Positions 59,101-64,000 of a stretch of 64,000 nt of DNA are shown here, piece by piece. The DNA lies in contig JAIVEN010000021.1 in assembly GCA_026686845.1 (NCBI GenBank), forward strand, positions 12,356,001-12,420,000. Direction: 5' to 3'. Made by a program: the position numbers and the translations under genes. Under the pieces are notes generated by a model that saw nothing but the letters and a program-made list of their open reading frames with translations, did not search any database and had not been told where the DNA came from. Origin of the DNA: Adenanthera pavonina (lineage: Eukaryota; Streptophyta; Magnoliopsida; Fabales; Fabaceae). The first letter of the stretch is position 1, and each line of letters begins with the position of its first letter.

Positions 59101-60700
59101 CGTAGTCCGATAACCAAATGACTGTTATTTCTACTTAGATGATATAGCTCATTTTGTTTTGTTTTGTTTTTTTTTTTTTTGAATACCACTTCTGAGCACT
59201 AAGCAAGTGACTTTGCAATTTCAGGAGAGAGATGAAATAGAGGAATATGCTGATAAGGAGAGTATGAATTTTACGGAAGAAATATCAAGTGTAACCTCAT
59301 TTTCACGGCAGTTAGCAGAACAAATGATTTTGGCCAAGGCTTATGTGATAATTGCCAAAGAGCACGATAACCTTCACCTAGCCTGGGAGCTTAGCTCAAA
59401 GATCAGAAGTTGTCAGCTTTTGCTTTCTAAAGCTGCTATGACAGGGAAGCCAGTCACATTTGAGGAAGCAGAGCCAATTGTAAAAAGCCTATCTTTTCTG
59501 ATTTTTAAGGCACAAGATATCCTTTATGATGTTGCAACCACAATAATGACAATGAAATCGCGTATTCAGTTTCTTGAAGAACGAGCACATTCAGCAACAG
59601 TTCAAGGCAACTTTTTTAGTCAAGTAGTAGCTGAAGGAGTACCCAAGAGCCTTCATTGCCTACATATCAAACTCATGACAGATTGGGTCAAAATGCCATC
59701 CTTGCAAAAACTTGTGGATGAGAATAGAAACTCCCCGCATCTAATAGACAACAATCTGTATCATTTCTGCATATTTTCAGATAATGTGCTTGCTGCTTCT
59801 GTTGTTGTGAACTCCACAGTCTCAAACGCTGACCAACCGAAACAGTTTGTTTTTCACATTGTTACTAATGGAGTCAATTATGGAGCAATGCAAGCATGGT
59901 TCCTCATTAATGACTTTAAAGGGGCCACCATAGAGGTGCAGAATTTTGAGAATTTTCATTGGTTAAATGAATCTTACTCTCCAGTTGTCAAGCAACTCCT
60001 CGATGCAGACTCACGAGCCTTCTATTTTGGGGTGTATAAAGATTTAGATGTTGAAGCAAAATTGCACAACCCTAAGTATTTGTCTTTACTGAATCATCTT
60101 CGGTTTTACATCCCTGAGATCTATCCACTACTTGAGAAGGTTGTTTTCCTGGATGATGATGTTGTTGTCCAGAAGGATCTGACCCTTCTTTTCTCATTGG
60201 ATCTGCATGGAAATGTGAATGGTGCAGTTGAAACTTGTCTTGAAGTATTTCATCGTTTTTATAAGTATCTCAACTTCTCAAATCCAATTATAAGCTCAAA
60301 GTATGATCCTCAGGCGTGTGGGTGGGCTTTTGGTATGAACGTTTTTGATTTGGTTGCCTGGAGGAAAGCAGATGTGACTGCAAGATATCACTACTGGCAA
60401 GAACAGAATGCTGATGGGTCACTTTGGAATCTGGGTGCTCTGCCTCCTGGTCTTCTAAGTTTTTATGGCCTGACAGAGATCCTTGACAGGAGATGGCATG
60501 TTTTAGGATTGGGGAATGACATAAATATTGACAATCGCCTGATCGAAAGCGCAGCAGTTATTCACTTTAATGGGAACATGAAGCCATGGCTGAAGTTGGC
60601 CGTCAGCGAGTACAAGCCACTGTGGGATCGGTACGTAAATCAAAGTCACCCTTACCTTCAAGATTGTGCCACAGGTAGAGATGCACTACTTGATTGTTGA
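56196..60700 (+). CDS. GAUT11: galacturonosyltransferase 11-type (GAUT) glycosyltransferase, 2 exons, complete
   Basis: Exon 1 (56196-56348) and exon 2 (59225-60700) join in phase 0 across a 2,876-bp GT-AG intron, giving 542 aa, close to the ~537 aa of Arabidopsis GAUT11. The protein has a short basic N-tail (MRRRAAEYRRPARRR), one membrane anchor (about 16-38), a conserved stem (FTEEISSVTSFSRQLAEQM, then SSKIRSCQLLLSKAA), and a GT8 catalytic domain (about 229-520) with the metal/sugar-nucleotide DDD motif at 361-363 (VVFLDDDVVVQKD) and HFNGNMKPW at 498-506. Family role: type II Golgi membrane enzyme adding galacturonic acid from UDP-GalA to homogalacturonan in pectin synthesis; GAUT11 is known for seed mucilage and pectin. 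No lesion seen. A possible 5' UTR intron ends at an acceptor near 56001. Confidence 0.93.
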
Positions 60701-63031
60701 AGAACTATGCAATCTCAGATTCTTTTTTTTCCTTTTTAGACACTCTGGTTACATTGTTGCCTTACTATAGTGTTAGGAGTATACAATTTTGATTTTTCTA
60801 GGAGTTGCCTTGTTTTAGTTTTCTTTTTTTAACTTTTCAGTCACAGTCACAATATTCTGAAAGAGGGAAAAATGATTGCATGTATACTAAGAAGTTCAAA
60901 TATGTTAGATGAGAAGTGGGAGTTTTTCTTTTCTTTTTCTGGCTCTTGGGGTTATTTTCCCCATCTGCAAGCTGTAGAATTCTTTAGTAATTCTTATAAT
61001 TTTTCAGCCCTTTCAAATTGTAATGTAATTGAATGGAAACAATTTTTTCATTCATTTGCAATCTTTTTTTTTAATATTAATTCAGTTGTCATTTGAATAT
61101 ATTGGGCCGTATATATGATAGACTGACTTATAATTTGACTTAACATTTTGGTTAAATTAATTAATAAGTAATATTAATTACATGATTATTTTGGATTTGA
61201 AACTAAGAAAAAAAAAGAGTTGGTTTATTATTGGGAATTTTGTTGTGAAAAATTATCACCAATATAACATAAATTATAAAATTGATAAGATGACACTATT
61301 CATAAATGATGAATAATGTGACTCATTTTTATGATGTATGGAGAACCATCTAGTAAGATTAGTCGATCATTTTCCGATTTTTTTGTTTTTGTTTTTTTAA
61401 CTACCGCTCCCTTAAAAGCAAAAACACGTAAATGAAAACTATCTTTGGTGTTTTTCTAATGTGAACAAGTGGCTAAATTTTGTTTGGTGATTCAGTCCAA
61501 AACAGAGATTTGGCAATGTTTACTTTTGCACAACCATCTACCCAAATTTTTCTTCGTTGATATTAAAGTCTAGTTGACTTGAATTTTGTATTCTCATAAT
61601 GAATATATGAATTCCGTGCTTCAATTTTATGCAATTTGAGAAAGGATGAAAGTTTTATTTTATTTTATTTTTTTGAAAAAATAGAGATGCATGTGGATTC
61701 ATGATATGAACTTTAAACCCGTTAATGCCAAAATTTGATGGACTATATTAGGCTGTGATTTTCCTAAGATGTAATGTGAAGTCAATATGGTAATTGGTGA
61801 GAAGATATATGGCAAGAATTTGGAAGAAAATGAATAATCCATTAGGGAGAAGATTTAGAGTTTCAAGAAGATAGTGGAAAAATAGCCAACTTTTGAAGGC
61901 TGTATTTCTTCTCACCACAAACCACCAATATATGCGGACGATATACGAATGGACATCATTATCAAAGGTCACTAAATTTGTTTTTTCTGAAATGAACACT
62001 TGAAATTAATTATCCAACATCACCATTTCCTGCTTCAAAGTCTCCTCTGAATGGTAAAGTTTCAAACTATATACTTTCCTCTGCCTATTGTCTCTATACT
62101 TATTTCTCTTCCATATACATATATATATATATATATATATTGGTCCCTTCTCATGTGTTACACTACATCTTTTTAAGGTGTTATGATTAAGTTCTTCAAA
62201 AATTATCTTTTTTATAAGATCGCAATATATAAGAGCTTATTTGACAATATTTTCTATTTTGTTGCTCTCAAAACAGTTTTGTAAAACTATTTTTAAGAGC
62301 AAATTTTGGAAATAAGAAAATAAAAAAATCGGTTTGAATAATTATTCTCAAAATTATGATTAGTAAGTGTTAAATGGATTATTTTAAATTTATAACTTTA
62401 TCATTAATGAAGTAGATATTTTTCACCTTTTCTTGTATTTTCCAGAATAAAAACTACAGAACACCTTAAAGATGTTATAAATTTTCTATTTTTCAGAACA
62501 TTTTATAAAAACTAGGTTTACCAAATAAGTTTTTTTATTTTTCTATTTTCAAAAATAAAAATACTATTTTGAAAACCATTGTTAAGCGGGCACTAATTCT
62601 CTATTTGCCCTAATTCTCCCAATAGATAATGTTGGAAACTGTTTTTCAGATTGATTAGTAATCTTGTTTAATGGTTAATCATTAAAAAAAAAAAAACTCA
62701 TACTTAAGTTCATCATTTCTTGCAATGTTTATTAATCATAGCAAACCAAAGTGTTTCAGGATCTTTTGTATCATTGAGAGGTCAAATCTATCCCCACTGT
62801 GGTGTCTACGTCCTCAATAAATTTCAGGCCTCTCGAACTTGTATGAAAGGAACAAAACGCAGTACCATTGCTGTAAAAGACTCAGAATGGTGACATGTTT
62901 TCATCCTAACCACATGTCAGCAAAACAACTACAGTACAAATAGGTGACATGTTTTTATTACGATATAACGATAAACAAAGTCAAAAATATAGTTTTCTTG
63001 TAAGCCAGGAAAACAGAATCCTCCAGATCAC
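60701..63031. other. intergenic DNA between convergent GAUT and asparaginase genes
   Basis: The first ~400 bp probably hold the GAUT 3' UTR and the last ~250 bp the asparaginase 3' UTR. AT microsatellite at about 62118-62141. Frames at 60872-61096 and 61748-61999 are not gene-like. No transposon was recognised. Confidence 0.45.
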
Positions 63032-63753
63032 TCAATTCAGGCCAGAAGTCCAAATTGCAATCTCTGAATAGCCATCTTGAGAAGCACATGCTCGGAACAT
63101 GCCTGCTGTGTTGTAAGACATAGCAATTTTTCCTTTTGCAGACACAGCAACCAAGCCAACTGTACCTTTTGGGGTGCGTTCCTCAGTAACACATCTAGCA
63201 GCTTCTTCAAGAGACAGGCCTTTGAACTCCATCAGAGCTGCCACATCTCTAGCAACCGTCCCACGTATTATTGCTTCGCCTTTGCCAGTGGCAGAAACTG
63301 CACAGAGCTCATTGGCATATGTCCCGGCTCCAATGACAGGCGTGTCACCGATTCTACCAACCATTTTGTTTACTAGTCCACCAGTAGATGTTGCAGAAGC
63401 TAGATTCCCATGACTGTCAACAGCCACACAACCAACTGTTCCTAGTTGACTATCACCATTAGCCATTGGTGTTTCCTTCTTAGCATCAGCTATTTGGATG
63501 GGTTGAGTGTAATCGATCTATATATGCATTAAGCACAAAATATGTTAACATCTCAGAGACAGATAATTTCAGATTATTGATGGAACATAAACATCACATG
63601 CTTTTAATTAAGCAATACTCTGCATAAGCCTACTCTACAAGCACGGAATCAGGCAAAATTGAATACCTGAACCCTATTTGCTTCCTTTGCCTGCTTTAGT
63701 CGTTCAATGTTTTCTGCAGTAATAAAATGGCTTGAATCTACAGTCTCAACACC
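63032..63753 (-). CDS. isoaspartyl peptidase/L-asparaginase, last two exons (5' part outside window)
   Basis: Two minus-strand exons are visible: 63753-63667 (GVETVDSSHFITAENIERLK...) and 63517-63032 (161 codons plus stop), separated by a 149-bp GT-AG intron, both in phase 0. They encode the end of the alpha subunit and the whole beta subunit of a plant type (Ntn-hydrolase) asparaginase, ASPGA1-like. The catalytic Thr is the T of LGTVGCVAVD, where autocleavage occurs; substrate-binding motifs STGG, RIGDTPVIGAGTYA and SATGKGE follow. Family reaction: hydrolysis of L-asparagine to aspartate and ammonia and of isoaspartyl dipeptides, in nitrogen remobilisation and repair of damaged protein. It lies convergent to the GAUT gene. 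No lesions in the visible part. Confidence 0.9.
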
Positions 63754-64000
63754 CTGTAACCCAAAAATGATTTTAAAGAAAAAATACAGATTACGGTTAT
63801 TTAGTTTAAATAAAAATAAACTCTACTTAGTGGTGAGTGAGAGCAGAAGGAGCAAAAGCTACATTTTCTATTGGTTTCTCACGAGCATCCCACAGCACCT
63901 TTTTTTGGTGTGGGATTAATATTGTTTAGGTTCGTAGCTGGCCCCTTCTACAAGTGTTTTTCAGCGGGCTAACTCTTAACATTGTAGAAATCTTTCAACC
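63754..64000 (-). other. probable intron of the asparaginase gene
   Basis: Sequence upstream of the 63753-63667 exon on the minus strand. No further asparaginase exon was recognised here, so it is taken as intron running off the window. Confidence 0.5.

Noticed and set aside
63077..63413. plus-strand frames across the asparaginase exon
   Set aside because: They are antisense to a strongly conserved coding exon.
1..64000. CRISPR arrays, prokaryotic operons, rRNA operons, tRNA genes
   Set aside because: No regular spacer-repeat array, ribosome-binding-site-led operon or structural RNA gene was seen; intron-bearing plant genes exclude a prokaryotic source.

Overview
The window is nuclear DNA from a core eudicot plant. 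It is AT-rich, its genes have introns, and the intergenic space is filled with transposon remnants. I found four host genes and one host gene fragment, all in typical plant families. I do not name a genus.

Layout. Positions 1-24,500 hold no complete gene. They contain a 5'-truncated RTE-type LINE inside a Stowaway-like MITE (531-1420), a probable solo LTR with a palindromic array of about 72-bp period (4984-6562), a doublet of a 'GTTTGG' MITE family (7699-8755), several small Stowaway-like MITEs, a short fragment of a CONSTANS-LIKE B-box gene (18402-18491) and a CACTA-like remnant (18711-19681). A FRUITFULL-clade MADS-box gene runs from 24611 to 30016 on the plus strand. I reconstructed all eight of its exons (246 aa); one intron is of the GC-AG type. 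From 30,479 to 37,100 come more MITEs, some nested and two of exactly the same length (181 bp).

The most striking object is a nearly entire Mutator-like element at 37673-45238 (7,566 bp). It has terminal inverted repeats of about 95-100 bp and a perfect 9-bp target duplication (agaaagtga). It carries a minus-strand gene in which a MuDR/MULE transposase lies upstream of a plant mobile domain (PMD), the domain shared with the MAIN/MAIL developmental proteins. The gene is broken by a frame change or internal deletion and by stop codons. The right end carries four hairpins of identical design (10-bp arms, 5-nt loop, ATCTCGGTTT).

The element ends about 360 bp upstream of a universal-stress-protein-like gene (45604-46665, plus). 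Further on are a tandem duplication (48590-49003), an L1-type LINE tail (about 49095-49445), a complete but mutated hAT element (50421-54175) with an 8-bp target duplication, and a small hAT MITE (55158-55673). The window closes with two convergent genes: a GAUT11-type glycosyltransferase for pectin synthesis (56196-60700, plus, two exons, 542 aa) and the 3' end of an isoaspartyl peptidase/L-asparaginase gene (63032-63753, minus; its 5' exons lie outside the window).

The host genes are not functionally linked as far as I can see: a flowering/fruit regulator, a stress-type nucleotide-binding protein, a cell-wall enzyme and a nitrogen-remobilisation/protein-turnover enzyme. All exon borders come from reading splice sites and matching protein families by eye; no alignment or search was run.
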